A DNA stretch of 64,000 nt from Campylobacter ureolyticus ACS-301-V-Sch3b (lineage in GTDB: Bacteria > Campylobacterota > Campylobacteria > Campylobacterales > Campylobacteraceae), in contig NZ_KE340326.1 in assembly GCF_000413435.1 (NCBI RefSeq), positions 877,909 through 941,908 on the forward strand. The letters run 5' to 3'. Below, piece by piece: positions 26,622 to 34,703 of the stretch (position 1 is its first letter; each line of letters begins with the position of its first letter). The translations under genes and the position numbers were made by a program. Under the pieces are notes generated by a model. The model had not been told where the DNA came from, made no database searches, and worked only from the letters and a program-made list of their open reading frames with translations.

Positions 26622-28172
26622 ATGCAAGATGTTAAAAAATCATACGATGATGTGCCTTATATGTCAAAAGTTTATAAAGAAAGTTTACCTGAAAATTCAT
26701 ATCTAGCAGGACTTTTATACGGTTTAAAGATGCCAGAAATAGGCTCTGCTAGAGTTTTAGAGTTGGCATGCTCAATGGGAGGAAATATCATACCTTTTGC
26801 ATTAAATCATAAAAATGCAAAAGTTGTAGGCGTTGATATTTCAAGTATTCATATTCAAAAAGCTAAAAATTTAGCAAATGAATTAAATATTGCAAATATA
26901 GAATTTTATGAAAAAAATATTTTGGATATTGATAAAAGCTTTGGTGAGTTTGACTATATCATAGCTCATGGTGTTTATAGTTGGGTAAGTTATGATATAA
27001 AAGACAAAATTTTACAAATTTTTGATGAGTGTTTAGCACCAAATGGTGTTGCGTATTTATCTTATAATACCTATCCTGGCTGGAAAGGAAAAGAAATTTT
27101 AAGAGATATTATGCTTTATAGAATGGAAGATAAAGAGCAAAATAACCCAGACTTAAAACTTGAGCTTGGTTTTGATACCTTAGCTTTTCTTAAAAATAAT
27201 TCAGTTCCAGGCATCGCAAAAACAGCTATTGATGAGTATTATGATGATTTAAAATTAAGAAGTAAAAGTTATATTTTACATGAGTATTTTGAAGAGACAA
27301 ATAGGCCAAATTATTTTTATGAAGTTGTAAATAGTGCTAAAAAACATAATTTAGAGTTTTTATCTGAAGCAAATTTTAAAAACTCTATCTTTCCACCAAT
27401 TACAGATGAACTAAAAAAAGCTTTAAATAGTGAATGTAATGGTGATAGAGTTAGGTTTGAGCAATTTATTGATTTTATTATTGATAGGACTTTTAGAAGA
27501 AGCCTGTTTGTAAAACATGAGTTTTCAAAAAAAATAGATACAAATTTTAACATTAAATTTAAAGATTTAGATAGCTTATTTGTAAGTGGAAATTTTAAAT
27601 ATGACGCAGATAAAGGGTTATATATAAATTTAAAAAGTGGTGCTTTTATGCCTAAAAATATGTTTGAATTATTTGAAGAATTAAGCGCAATATATCCATC
27701 AAATTTAAATGTTGCTGAGTTTATGAAAGAGTATAGAAAAACTCATAGTGATGATGATGTTAGTAATTTTTATTTAAACTTAGCATATCTCATAATCTCA
27801 AAAGAGTTAGCATTTAGTTTTGAAAAAGTAACTTTTGATAAGAGCATAAAAGAAAAACCAAAACTAAATACTATATTTTTAAAACTTTTAGATTTTACAA
27901 AAACAAATGGTCACACCACTGGGTTTTTCAATAAATTTTATGACAATATAGAAATTAACAAAGATGTAGATTATGATTTTTTACCTTTATTTGATGGTAA
28001 AAAAGATGAAAATGATCTTGTAAATGAGCTTATAAAACTTGAAAATAGTGGTAAATTTAAATTTGTCCTAGAAGGAAGTGTTGTAAATTCTAAAAAAATG
28101 GTAAATTTAATGGCAAAAAGATATACCAAAGAAAAAATTGATACTCTGTTTAATATTGGTATTTTAGAGTAG
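26622..28172 (+). CDS. SAM methyltransferase with methyltransferase-regulatory domain (PKMT-like)
   Basis: The first 200 residues are a class I methyltransferase: motif I VLELACSMGGNIIPFA (about 46-61), the acidic VVGVDIS end of strand 2, and FDYIIAHGVYSWV, followed by the unusual LSYNTYPGWKGKE loop. The middle matches the 'methyltransferase regulatory domain', and the end (about 420-516) looks like a small winged-helix module. This plan is shared with rickettsial protein-lysine methyltransferases that modify outer-membrane protein B. By analogy the substrate may be a surface protein, which is inference only. It follows hisD by 15 bases and belongs to the same long unit. Confidence 0.77.
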   Translation: MQDVKKSYDDVPYMSKVYKESLPENSYLAGLLYGLKMPEIGSARVLELACSMGGNIIPFALNHKNAKVVGVDISSIHIQKAKNLANELNIANIEFYEKNILDIDKSFGEFDYIIAHGVYSWVSYDIKDKILQIFDECLAPNGVAYLSYNTYPGWKGKEILRDIMLYRMEDKEQNNPDLKLELGFDTLAFLKNNSVPGIAKTAIDEYYDDLKLRSKSYILHEYFEETNRPNYFYEVVNSAKKHNLEFLSEANFKNSIFPPITDELKKALNSECNGDRVRFEQFIDFIIDRTFRRSLFVKHEFSKKIDTNFNIKFKDLDSLFVSGNFKYDADKGLYINLKSGAFMPKNMFELFEELSAIYPSNLNVAEFMKEYRKTHSDDDVSNFYLNLAYLIISKELAFSFEKVTFDKSIKEKPKLNTIFLKLLDFTKTNGHTTGFFNKFYDNIEINKDVDYDFLPLFDGKKDENDLVNELIKLENSGKFKFVLEGSVVNSKKMVNLMAKRYTKEKIDTLFNIGILE

Positions 28173-28189
28173 CATAAAAAGGCATAAAT

Positions 28190-29407
28190 TTGATAAAACT
28201 TTTGATTTTAATAATTGCTGGAATTTTATCTTTTGGAATTTGTTTTGTATTTTTTGGGCTTTATGTTTTTGTTTATAGTAGTGGTGATTATGAAGGTATT
28301 GTTTATGCCTTAATTATTTTACTTATTTGGTTATTTTTTATGAAATTTTTCTTTAACCTCCTAGATACTGGTAAAAACTATAAAAAACCGCTTTTTATCT
28401 GCCTTTTGATTTCCTTATCTTTTGGAGTTTATACATATTTTTTAGAAAAAGATCTGCATGTAAAACAGGTTAATACTAGGATTAATTTAGGTAAATTTGT
28501 CCCATTCATTGACATTAATAATCCAAATTTAATGCATTTAAGTGAGTCAAACTTAAAAGATAAAATAACTTTACACAATCCAAATTTGGCCTCTATAAAA
28601 AGTGATTTTAAATTTAAAGATAATCCACCGTTAATCGATGGTGCAACTGCACTTTACCCAATTTATGCTGCTTTTGTTGAAAGCATTTATCCTTCTAGTT
28701 TAAAATATTATCCTTGCCATGCTGAAGATAGCATAGCAAAATGTTCAACTACAACTGGAGCGTATGAAAATTTAATCAATCAAAAAGTTGATATTATTTT
28801 TGTTGCAGGTGCTTCTAACGAACAGCTAAATTTGGCAAAAGATAAAAATGTTACTATGGAGTTTTTAGAAATTGGTAAAGAGGCTTTTGTTTTCTTTGTA
28901 AATTCAAAAAATAGTTTGGATAATTTAAGCGTTGATGAGGTCGTTAAAATTTATTCAGGCAAAATTACAAATTATAAAGAAGTTGGTGGAAAAAATGCTA
29001 AAATTTTAGCATTTCAAAGAGATAAAAACTCAGGTTCTCAAACTATGCTTGAAAAGATAATGGCTGGCAAAGAGCTTATGCAAGCACCTTCTACAAATGT
29101 CGTTGGTGATATGGTTGGCATAGTTAAAAGTGTTGGAACTTATAAAAATTATAAAAACGCTTTAGGATTTTCATTTTTGTATTTTACTAAAGAAATGATA
29201 AAAAGCTCGGATATAAAACTACTTAAAATAAATGGAGTTTATCCAAACTCGCAAAGCATTTTAAATGAAACTTATCCATTTGTTGGTAAATTTTATGCAG
29301 TAACACTAAAAGAAAATAAAAAAGAAAGCGTTAAAGAATTTTTAGAGTGGTTAAAAAGTAGTGAAGCAAAACTCATAATTCAAAAGACAGGCTACACGCC
29401 ACTATAA
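28190..29407 (+). CDS. Membrane-anchored PstS-like substrate-binding protein
   Basis: Three N-terminal hydrophobic helices (about residues 3-28, 35-57 and 65-85) precede a periplasmic-binding domain of the PstS/phosphate-binding-like family (about 145-405), with LIDGATALYPIYAAFVES, a KIYSGKITNYKEVGG segment and FQRDKNSGSQTMLEK. Classical PstS proteins are free or lipid-anchored. Here the binding domain is fixed to a multi-pass anchor. The start is TTG (28190-28192) with AAAAAGG seven bases before it. An ATG is not available nearby. It could bind phosphate or another anion as a sensor rather than feed an ABC transporter, since no permease is adjacent. Confidence 0.72.
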   Translation: MIKLLILIIAGILSFGICFVFFGLYVFVYSSGDYEGIVYALIILLIWLFFMKFFFNLLDTGKNYKKPLFICLLISLSFGVYTYFLEKDLHVKQVNTRINLGKFVPFIDINNPNLMHLSESNLKDKITLHNPNLASIKSDFKFKDNPPLIDGATALYPIYAAFVESIYPSSLKYYPCHAEDSIAKCSTTTGAYENLINQKVDIIFVAGASNEQLNLAKDKNVTMEFLEIGKEAFVFFVNSKNSLDNLSVDEVVKIYSGKITNYKEVGGKNAKILAFQRDKNSGSQTMLEKIMAGKELMQAPSTNVVGDMVGIVKSVGTYKNYKNALGFSFLYFTKEMIKSSDIKLLKINGVYPNSQSILNETYPFVGKFYAVTLKENKKESVKEFLEWLKSSEAKLIIQKTGYTPL

Positions 29408-29415
29408 AGATAAAA

Positions 29416-29505
29416 ATGACTTTTTTAATTATTATTTTATTTATAATTGTAGCTTTATTTTATTATCATATTTCTAAAAAACAAGATGATGAGCTTAGAA
29501 AGTAG
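29416..29505 (+). CDS. Candidate 29-residue single-pass membrane microprotein
   Basis: An ATG nine bases after the PstS-like stop opens a short frame reading MTFLIIILFIIVALFYYHIS then a charged KKQDDELRK end. This is a textbook small membrane protein: one helix of about 18 residues and a charged cytosolic or periplasmic tail. The ribosome site is weak (TAAAGA). Its stop codon sits inside the stem of the terminator at 29489-29515, so the frame uses all space before the transcript ends. A chance frame is possible at this length. Confidence 0.45.
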   Translation: MTFLIIILFIIVALFYYHISKKQDDELRK

Positions 29506-29515
29506 CTCATTTTTT
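29489..29515 (+). terminator. Rho-independent terminator of the peb4–…–PstS-like unit
   Basis: A seven-base stem (ATGAGCT / AGCTCAT) with an eight-base loop is followed immediately by TTTTT. It closes the long co-directional run before the separate galU promoter. Confidence 0.7.
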
Positions 29516-29539
29516 ATCAAATTTGAATTATAAATCTGA

Positions 29540-29545
29540 TATAAT
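29540..29545 (+). promoter_or_regulatory. -10 box (TATAAT) for galU–pgi
   Basis: A perfect TATAAT 30 bases before the galU ATG, immediately after the terminator of the previous unit, with an AAAAAGG ribosome site at about 29561-29567. Confidence 0.6.
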
Positions 29546-29574
29546 TAAACAATATATTTTAAAAAGGTTAAATC

Positions 29575-30423
29575 ATGATAGAAACTTGTCTTTTTCCAGC
29601 AGCTGGTTATGGAACTAGATTTTTGCCAGCTACAAAATCACTTCCAAAAGAAATGTTACCTATACTTACAAAACCACTAATTCATTACGGAGTTGATGAG
29701 GCATTAGAGGCTGGAATGCGCAATATGGCTTTTGTAACAGGGCGCGGTAAAAGAGCTTTGGAAGATTATTTTGATTTAAGCTATGAGCTTGAAGATCAAA
29801 TTTCAGGCACAAGTAAAGAGCATTTGCTAAAAGAAGTTAGAGATTTGATGCAAAATTGTAGATTTTCATTTACCAGACAAAGACAGATGAGGGGGCTAGG
29901 AGATGCCATTAATAAAGGTAAAATTTTAGTTGGAGATGAGCCTTTTGGTGTAGTTTTAGCTGATGATTTATGTATAAATGAAAATGGCGAGGGAGTAATG
30001 GCTCAAATGCTTAGCGTATTTGAAAAATACCGCGCTTCGATTGTTGCTGTTATGGAAGTGGATAATAAAGACACAGATAAATATGGAATTATCGAGGGAA
30101 GATATATTGAAGATGATTTATTAATAGTAAATAACATGGTTGAAAAACCAGATCCTAAAGAGGCAAAAAGCAATCTTGCAATTATTGGAAGATATATATT
30201 AACGCCAAATATTTTCAATTTTATAGAGGCTACAAAACCTGGTAAAAATGGTGAAATTCAAATAACAGATGCACTTTTAAAGCAGGCCAATGAAGGCATT
30301 GTTTTAGCATACAAATTTAAAGGTAAAAGATTTGATTGTGGCTCTTTGGATGGCTTTGTTGAGGCGACAAATTATTTTTATAATAAATTAAAAAATGGTA
30401 AAAGCTCAAATGGTGGTAAATAG
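29575..30423 (+). CDS. galU: UTP–glucose-1-phosphate uridylyltransferase
   Basis: GalU makes UDP-glucose from UTP and glucose 1-phosphate for surface glycans. The nucleotide-binding signature FPAAGYGTRFLPATKSLPKEM is at residues 7-27. It is followed by LADDLCINE (metal and sugar phosphate site), VEKPDPKEAKSNLAIIGRYIL and GEIQITDAL, all typical. The 282-residue length is normal. It shares a transcript with pgi, whose start lies inside the galU end (29-base overlap). I recall the galU–pgi–dps order in C. jejuni as well. Expression is probably constitutive from the TATAAT promoter. Confidence 0.96.
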   Translation: MIETCLFPAAGYGTRFLPATKSLPKEMLPILTKPLIHYGVDEALEAGMRNMAFVTGRGKRALEDYFDLSYELEDQISGTSKEHLLKEVRDLMQNCRFSFTRQRQMRGLGDAINKGKILVGDEPFGVVLADDLCINENGEGVMAQMLSVFEKYRASIVAVMEVDNKDTDKYGIIEGRYIEDDLLIVNNMVEKPDPKEAKSNLAIIGRYILTPNIFNFIEATKPGKNGEIQITDALLKQANEGIVLAYKFKGKRFDCGSLDGFVEATNYFYNKLKNGKSSNGGK

Positions 30424-31618
30424 TTTAAAATTCAGTAAAGTTGATAGAAATTTAATTGAAGAGTATGCAAAACGGATAAATTTAGAATTTAAAGAGGGAA
30501 ATATTGGCTATTTCCATCTTCCTAAAACTGGACTTGATGTTTTAGATGAGGTTAAAGAATTTATAAAAAATAAAGAATTTGATGATTTGGTTGTTGTTGG
30601 GATGGGTGGGTCATCACTTGGAACAAAGGCAGTTTGCAAACTTTTAGGAAATAAAAAAATAAGAATAAATTTTTTAGATAATTTAGATTTTTATAGTTTT
30701 TCGAATATTGTAAATTCTTTAAAATTTGATAAAACACTTTTTTTTATTGTTTCAAAATCAGGCACCACAATAGAAACAATTACTATATTTAAAAAAATTA
30801 TTTCCAAATTTGAGGTTAAAACCTTTAGTAAAAATTTTGTTTTTATAACAGATCATGGTTCAAATTTGGAAAAACTCGCAAAAGATCTTGATGTTAAAGT
30901 TTTTAATATACCATCAAACGTAGGTGGGCGATTTAGTGTTTTAAGTCCATCAACAACTGTTATTTTAGAGATTTTAGGATACGATGTAAAAGAGTTTTTA
31001 AATGGTGCTTCAAAATGTGCAAATGAGTTTTTTATAGAAAAAGATGATACTATTTTGCAAAAAGCATATCATTACGCAACACATAAAAAAGCAAAAATAA
31101 ATGTACTTTTTAGTTACTTGGATCGTTTTAAAAGCTTTAATAATTGGTATGTGCAACTTTGGGCTGAAAGTCTTGGTAAGAAAAAAGAGTATAAAAGATT
31201 TGGTTTAACACCTGTTGCATTGATTGGAAGTAGGGATCAGCACTCATTTTTACAGCTTATTATGGATGGCATAAAGGATAAAACTGTAACTTTTATAAGA
31301 GTTTTAGAAGAAGAAATCGATAAAAATAAAATAAATTTAGGTTTAAAATATCTAGAAAGCTGCGATTTTGTAAATGGATACTCTATGAGTGAAATTTTAA
31401 ATCTCCAGTGTGAGTCAACAATGCAAGCTGTGATAAATGAGGGAATTAGCGTTGATTTAATAGAATTAAACAAGCTTGATGAGTGGCATGTTGGATATTT
31501 GCTTTATTACTATATGCTTTTAACAAGCGCAGTTGGGGTTATGCTTGATATAAATACTTATGATCAACCAGGGGTTGAGATTGGTAAAAGAATTTTAAAA
31601 ACTTTAATTTCTAAATAA
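30395..31618 (+). CDS. pgi: Glucose-6-phosphate isomerase
   Basis: Pgi interconverts glucose 6-phosphate and fructose 6-phosphate. Campylobacter uses it for sugar-nucleotide and polysaccharide synthesis rather than glycolysis. Seen here are VVGMGGSSLGTKAV (sugar-phosphate site), FIVSKSGTTIETIT, NVGGRFSVLSPST and, near the end, the EWHVGYLLYYYML segment with the catalytic histidine region. At 407 residues it is a short-form isomerase, common in epsilonproteobacteria, against about 550 in E. coli. The first ATG (30395) overlaps galU by 29 bases. A second in-frame ATG at 30410 would shorten the overlap to 14 bases and cannot be excluded. Confidence 0.93.
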   Translation: MVKAQMVVNSLKFSKVDRNLIEEYAKRINLEFKEGNIGYFHLPKTGLDVLDEVKEFIKNKEFDDLVVVGMGGSSLGTKAVCKLLGNKKIRINFLDNLDFYSFSNIVNSLKFDKTLFFIVSKSGTTIETITIFKKIISKFEVKTFSKNFVFITDHGSNLEKLAKDLDVKVFNIPSNVGGRFSVLSPSTTVILEILGYDVKEFLNGASKCANEFFIEKDDTILQKAYHYATHKKAKINVLFSYLDRFKSFNNWYVQLWAESLGKKKEYKRFGLTPVALIGSRDQHSFLQLIMDGIKDKTVTFIRVLEEEIDKNKINLGLKYLESCDFVNGYSMSEILNLQCESTMQAVINEGISVDLIELNKLDEWHVGYLLYYYMLLTSAVGVMLDINTYDQPGVEIGKRILKTLISK

Positions 31619-31672
31619 TTTTTATTTTTAAATATTTTTATGTTTTAAGGCTATTTGTTTAACTTTTTAGAG

Positions 31673-31691
31673 TATAATCATTCTCATAATT
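31673..31691. promoter_or_regulatory. dps promoter with overlapping Fur/PerR-like box
   Basis: TATAAT at 31673-31678 is 36 bases before the dps ATG. The 19 bases starting there, read on the minus strand (AATTATGAGAATGATTATA), agree with the classical Fur consensus GATAATGATAATCATTATC at 14 of 19 positions. A repressor bound here would cover the -10 box. AAAGGAG at 31701-31707 is the ribosome site. Confidence 0.5.
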
Positions 31692-31713
31692 TATTTTAAT
31701 AAAGGAGAATAAT

Positions 31714-32151
31714 ATGAATAAAGTCGTAGAACAACTTAACCAAATTCAAGCAGACGCTTTAGCTTTAAGCATTCAATTTCACAATTATCACTGGAATGTA
31801 AAAGGAAACCAATTTTTAGATATCCATAAATATACTGAAGAAGCTTATGATGATATGGGTGAATTATTTGATGAGGCAGCCGAAAGGGCTATCCAAATTG
31901 GTGGAAAAGCAATAGTTTGTCCAAAAGATATAATTGAAAAATCAAAAACTCCAAAAGTAAAAAAAGATTCTTTTACTTGTAAAGAAGTAGTTGAATTAAT
32001 TAAAAAAGATTATGAGTATCTACTAGGTGAGTTCAAAAAATTAGCAAAATTAAGTGATGAGGCAGGAGATAGAGCAACAGGAGCGATTTGCGATGACTAC
32101 ATTGGCAAATACGAAAAAACTCTTTGGATGCTTTCTGCAACACTTGCTTAA
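31714..32151 (+). CDS. dps: Dps ferritin-like DNA-protection protein
   Basis: This 145-residue member forms a 12-subunit shell that oxidises and stores iron, consuming hydrogen peroxide. The inter-subunit ferroxidase residues are all present: His26 in NYHWNVKG, His38 in DIHKYTEE, Asp53 and Glu57 in FDEAAER. It lacks a lysine-rich N-terminal tail, so DNA binding would need another surface, as in the Helicobacter and Campylobacter proteins. It has its own promoter with a Fur-like box, consistent with iron or peroxide control, and a strong terminator directly after it. Confidence 0.95.
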   Translation: MNKVVEQLNQIQADALALSIQFHNYHWNVKGNQFLDIHKYTEEAYDDMGELFDEAAERAIQIGGKAIVCPKDIIEKSKTPKVKKDSFTCKEVVELIKKDYEYLLGEFKKLAKLSDEAGDRATGAICDDYIGKYEKTLWMLSATLA

Positions 32152-32152
32152 T

Positions 32153-32184
32153 AAATTTGGTGCTAAATGCACCAAATTTTATAT
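32153..32184 (+). terminator. Rho-independent terminator of dps
   Basis: An 11-base perfect stem (AAATTTGGTGC / GCACCAAATTT, 32153-32163 and 32169-32179) with loop TAAAT is followed by TTATATTTT. It begins two bases after the dps stop codon. Confidence 0.75.
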
Positions 32185-32251
32185 TTTCTAGGATTTTATT
32201 TATTAAAACACTTTAAGCTGTATCTCAATAAATATTTTTTATAAAATTTAT

Positions 32252-33316
32252 CTAAATTTCAATTCTATTTTTTCCCATAGTCTTGGCATTTTTAAGTTTT
32301 CTATCTGCTAAAATTAGTAAATCATCAATATCTGAAACTGATTGAAATAAGGCTATGCCAATATTTACACTAAGTTTATCAAAGCTTCCAAGAAGTGTAT
32401 TTAAAACGGTGTTTTTTGTAATTCTTTCTATTAGTATATTTGATATATTAATTGCACTTGCTTCATTTAAATTTTGGGAAATTATCATAAGTTCATCTTT
32501 TTTCATAGAGTAAATTAAATCATCACTTCGCATTGAGTTTTTTATAATTCTTATGATTGCTAAAAATATATTATTTGTTACTTCGTATCCAAGTTGATCT
32601 ATCATGTCATTATAACTTGTTAGAGAAAACAATAATACCCCCGCATTTTTATTTTCTTCTTTAAATAAAATATTTAAAGCCTTTAAAGCTTGAGTTCTAT
32701 TTGGTAAATTTGTAACTGAATCTGTTACTGGAAAAGCATCAAGTTCTTTATTTAAAGCATCCAATTTTTTTGTTGTTTTATTAAGTTTTATTTGTAGTGC
32801 CGCATTGCTTTGTGAAAGTTCATCATTTTTTTGAATTAATGTATTTATAAAATTATTAATAGTTCTTGCAAAGCTTGTATTATCATAAAGGCTCATTAGC
32901 TCGTAAGCAGCATTTGGAGTCATTCCTTTTTTTATAAGTTCAACTTGCTTAAAGAGTAAGAAATTTTGGTTACTTACTTCAATTTCTGACCAAAATATCA
33001 AAAAATTAAAAAGTGATTTTATTTTGTAAATATCATCATTTATATATGAACACATATAATTGACTTCATTTAAAAATGTTTTTTGATTTTTAATATGAGA
33101 TTCAACTTGTCTTTTGTCTATTTCAAACTCATCAAAAATTTGTCTTAAATCATCAAATTGATGTGCTGCATAATTTGCTAAATTTTTAAAAAAAGATTGA
33201 ACTTCAAAAAATGATAAGCTATTTTTAGCCAAGCTTACACCAAAGTCATTTATCATAATTAAATAATTATTGTTTCTATTTTGTATATCTTTTATGATTT
33301 CATCACTTTTTTTCAT
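32252..33316 (-). CDS. GGDEF-family protein with degenerate active site
   Basis: The 354-residue protein has a helical N-terminal region (about 1-160), a coiled-coil linker (160-195) and a C-terminal GGDEF fold starting at DSVTNLPNRTQALKAL (199-214). The active-site loop reads MKKDEL (271-276) in place of GGDEF, and the first metal ligand region reads FSLTSYND instead of an Asp-x-Asp-type stretch. Diguanylate cyclase activity is therefore not expected. Such domains often act as nucleotide sensors or as protein-binding modules. No signal peptide or membrane helix is seen. It is downstream of radA on the minus strand but has its own -10 box. Confidence 0.8.
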   Translation of the reverse strand: MKKSDEIIKDIQNRNNNYLIMINDFGVSLAKNSLSFFEVQSFFKNLANYAAHQFDDLRQIFDEFEIDKRQVESHIKNQKTFLNEVNYMCSYINDDIYKIKSLFNFLIFWSEIEVSNQNFLLFKQVELIKKGMTPNAAYELMSLYDNTSFARTINNFINTLIQKNDELSQSNAALQIKLNKTTKKLDALNKELDAFPVTDSVTNLPNRTQALKALNILFKEENKNAGVLLFSLTSYNDMIDQLGYEVTNNIFLAIIRIIKNSMRSDDLIYSMKKDELMIISQNLNEASAINISNILIERITKNTVLNTLLGSFDKLSVNIGIALFQSVSDIDDLLILADRKLKNAKTMGKNRIEI

Positions 33317-33345
33317 AACATAACCTTTTTGCTATAAATTAAGAT

Positions 33346-33351
33346 ATTATA
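33346..33351 (-). promoter_or_regulatory. -10 box (TATAAT, minus strand) for the degenerate GGDEF gene
   Basis: TATAAT on the minus strand lies 30 bases upstream of the start at 33316, in the 46-base gap after radA. AAAAAGG follows as ribosome site. Confidence 0.55.
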
Positions 33352-33362
33352 CCATAAAACAT

Positions 33363-34703
33363 TTACATCATATCTAAAATTTGCCTTATTTCTTTTGTTT
33401 TGAATATTTTTATCCCTTTTTCTTCAATTGGCAAAGATGGGGCTATAACATTTCTAAAATTTTGCATTTTAGCTTCTTTTACTCTAAGATCTAGGTTTGA
33501 AATATCACGAATTTCACCATTTAAGCTAACTTCGCCTAAAAATATACTCTCTTTGCTAATTGGACGATTTTTAAAACTACTTACAATTGCCGCAACTACG
33601 GCTAAATCTGCAGCAGTTTCACTTATCTTAACACCGCCAATTACATTTATAAAAACATCATAATGTCCAAGTAAAATTTCCATTTTTCTATCAAGTAAGG
33701 CTATTATCATATCAAGTCTGTTTTTATCATATCCAGTTGAACTTCTTTTTGGATATGAGCTTTCACAAACTAGGGCTTGAATTTCTACTATTAATGGGCG
33801 AGAACCTTCCATTATAACTGTTATTGCGCTTCCACTTACAGCAGATCCTCTTGTAAAAAATTTACTTGCTACATCTTTTGCACTTATTAAGCCTTTATCG
33901 CTCATTTCAAATATGCCAACTTCACTTGTTGAGCCAAAACGGTTTTTAAATCCTCTTAAAACTCTTAATTCTTTACTAGAATCCCCCTCAAAGTAAAGCA
34001 CCACATCAACCATGTGTTCAAGCACTCTAGGACCTGCAATTGAGCCTTCTTTTGTGATGTGACCTATGATAAAAACAGAAATTCCTTTTTCTTTAGCTAT
34101 TCGCATTAGCTCAAATGTTATTTCTCTTACTTGTGAAACAGATCCTGGAGCTGATGTGATAGCATCACTATAAAGAGTTTGGATACTATCTATAACTAGA
34201 AATTTATACTCATTTTGTAAAAGTTCATTTTTGATATTTTCAAGTGAAATTTCAGCCAAAAGATATAAATTTTTTGAAACAGCATTTAACCTATCTGCTC
34301 TTAGTTTTATTTGACTAAGACTTTCTTCTCCGCTTACATAGAGGACTTTTAAAGATTTTTTTGCCAAATTTGAAGCTATTTTTAGCAAAAGCGTTGATTT
34401 GCCAATCCCAGGACTTCCACCAATTAACACAAGCGAGCCTTCTACTATCCCACCACCTAAAACCAAATCAAGCTCTTTATCTTCTGTTGAGACTCTTTTA
34501 ACATCTTCTATTTTTATATCACAAATTTCTTGTGCTTTATTTGGAGTAGTTATTATTTTTGAAGAAGTTTCTATAAATTTAATTTGTTCTTCATTTAGTT
34601 CTACAAAACTATCCCAAGCACCACATTCAGGACATTTTCCCATCCATTTGGCTTGTTTGTTTCCACATGCACTACATTCAAAAACTGTCTTTTTTTTAGC
34701 CAT
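33363..34703 (-). CDS. radA: DNA repair protein RadA
   Basis: RadA is a RecA-like ATPase that extends strand exchange and processes branched recombination intermediates. A four-cysteine zinc finger (Cys10, Cys13, Cys24, Cys27) opens the 446-residue protein. Walker A GGSPGIGKST lies near residue 88, the RadA-specific KNRFG motif is in RGFKNRFGSTSEVG, and a Lon-like C-terminal domain follows (about 290-446). The stop of the upstream ftsY coincides with the radA start region (shared base 34703), so the genes are translationally coupled. The thioredoxin–ftsY–radA order is as I recall in C. jejuni. Confidence 0.96.
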   Translation of the reverse strand: MAKKKTVFECSACGNKQAKWMGKCPECGAWDSFVELNEEQIKFIETSSKIITTPNKAQEICDIKIEDVKRVSTEDKELDLVLGGGIVEGSLVLIGGSPGIGKSTLLLKIASNLAKKSLKVLYVSGEESLSQIKLRADRLNAVSKNLYLLAEISLENIKNELLQNEYKFLVIDSIQTLYSDAITSAPGSVSQVREITFELMRIAKEKGISVFIIGHITKEGSIAGPRVLEHMVDVVLYFEGDSSKELRVLRGFKNRFGSTSEVGIFEMSDKGLISAKDVASKFFTRGSAVSGSAITVIMEGSRPLIVEIQALVCESSYPKRSSTGYDKNRLDMIIALLDRKMEILLGHYDVFINVIGGVKISETAADLAVVAAIVSSFKNRPISKESIFLGEVSLNGEIRDISNLDLRVKEAKMQNFRNVIAPSLPIEEKGIKIFKTKEIRQILDMM

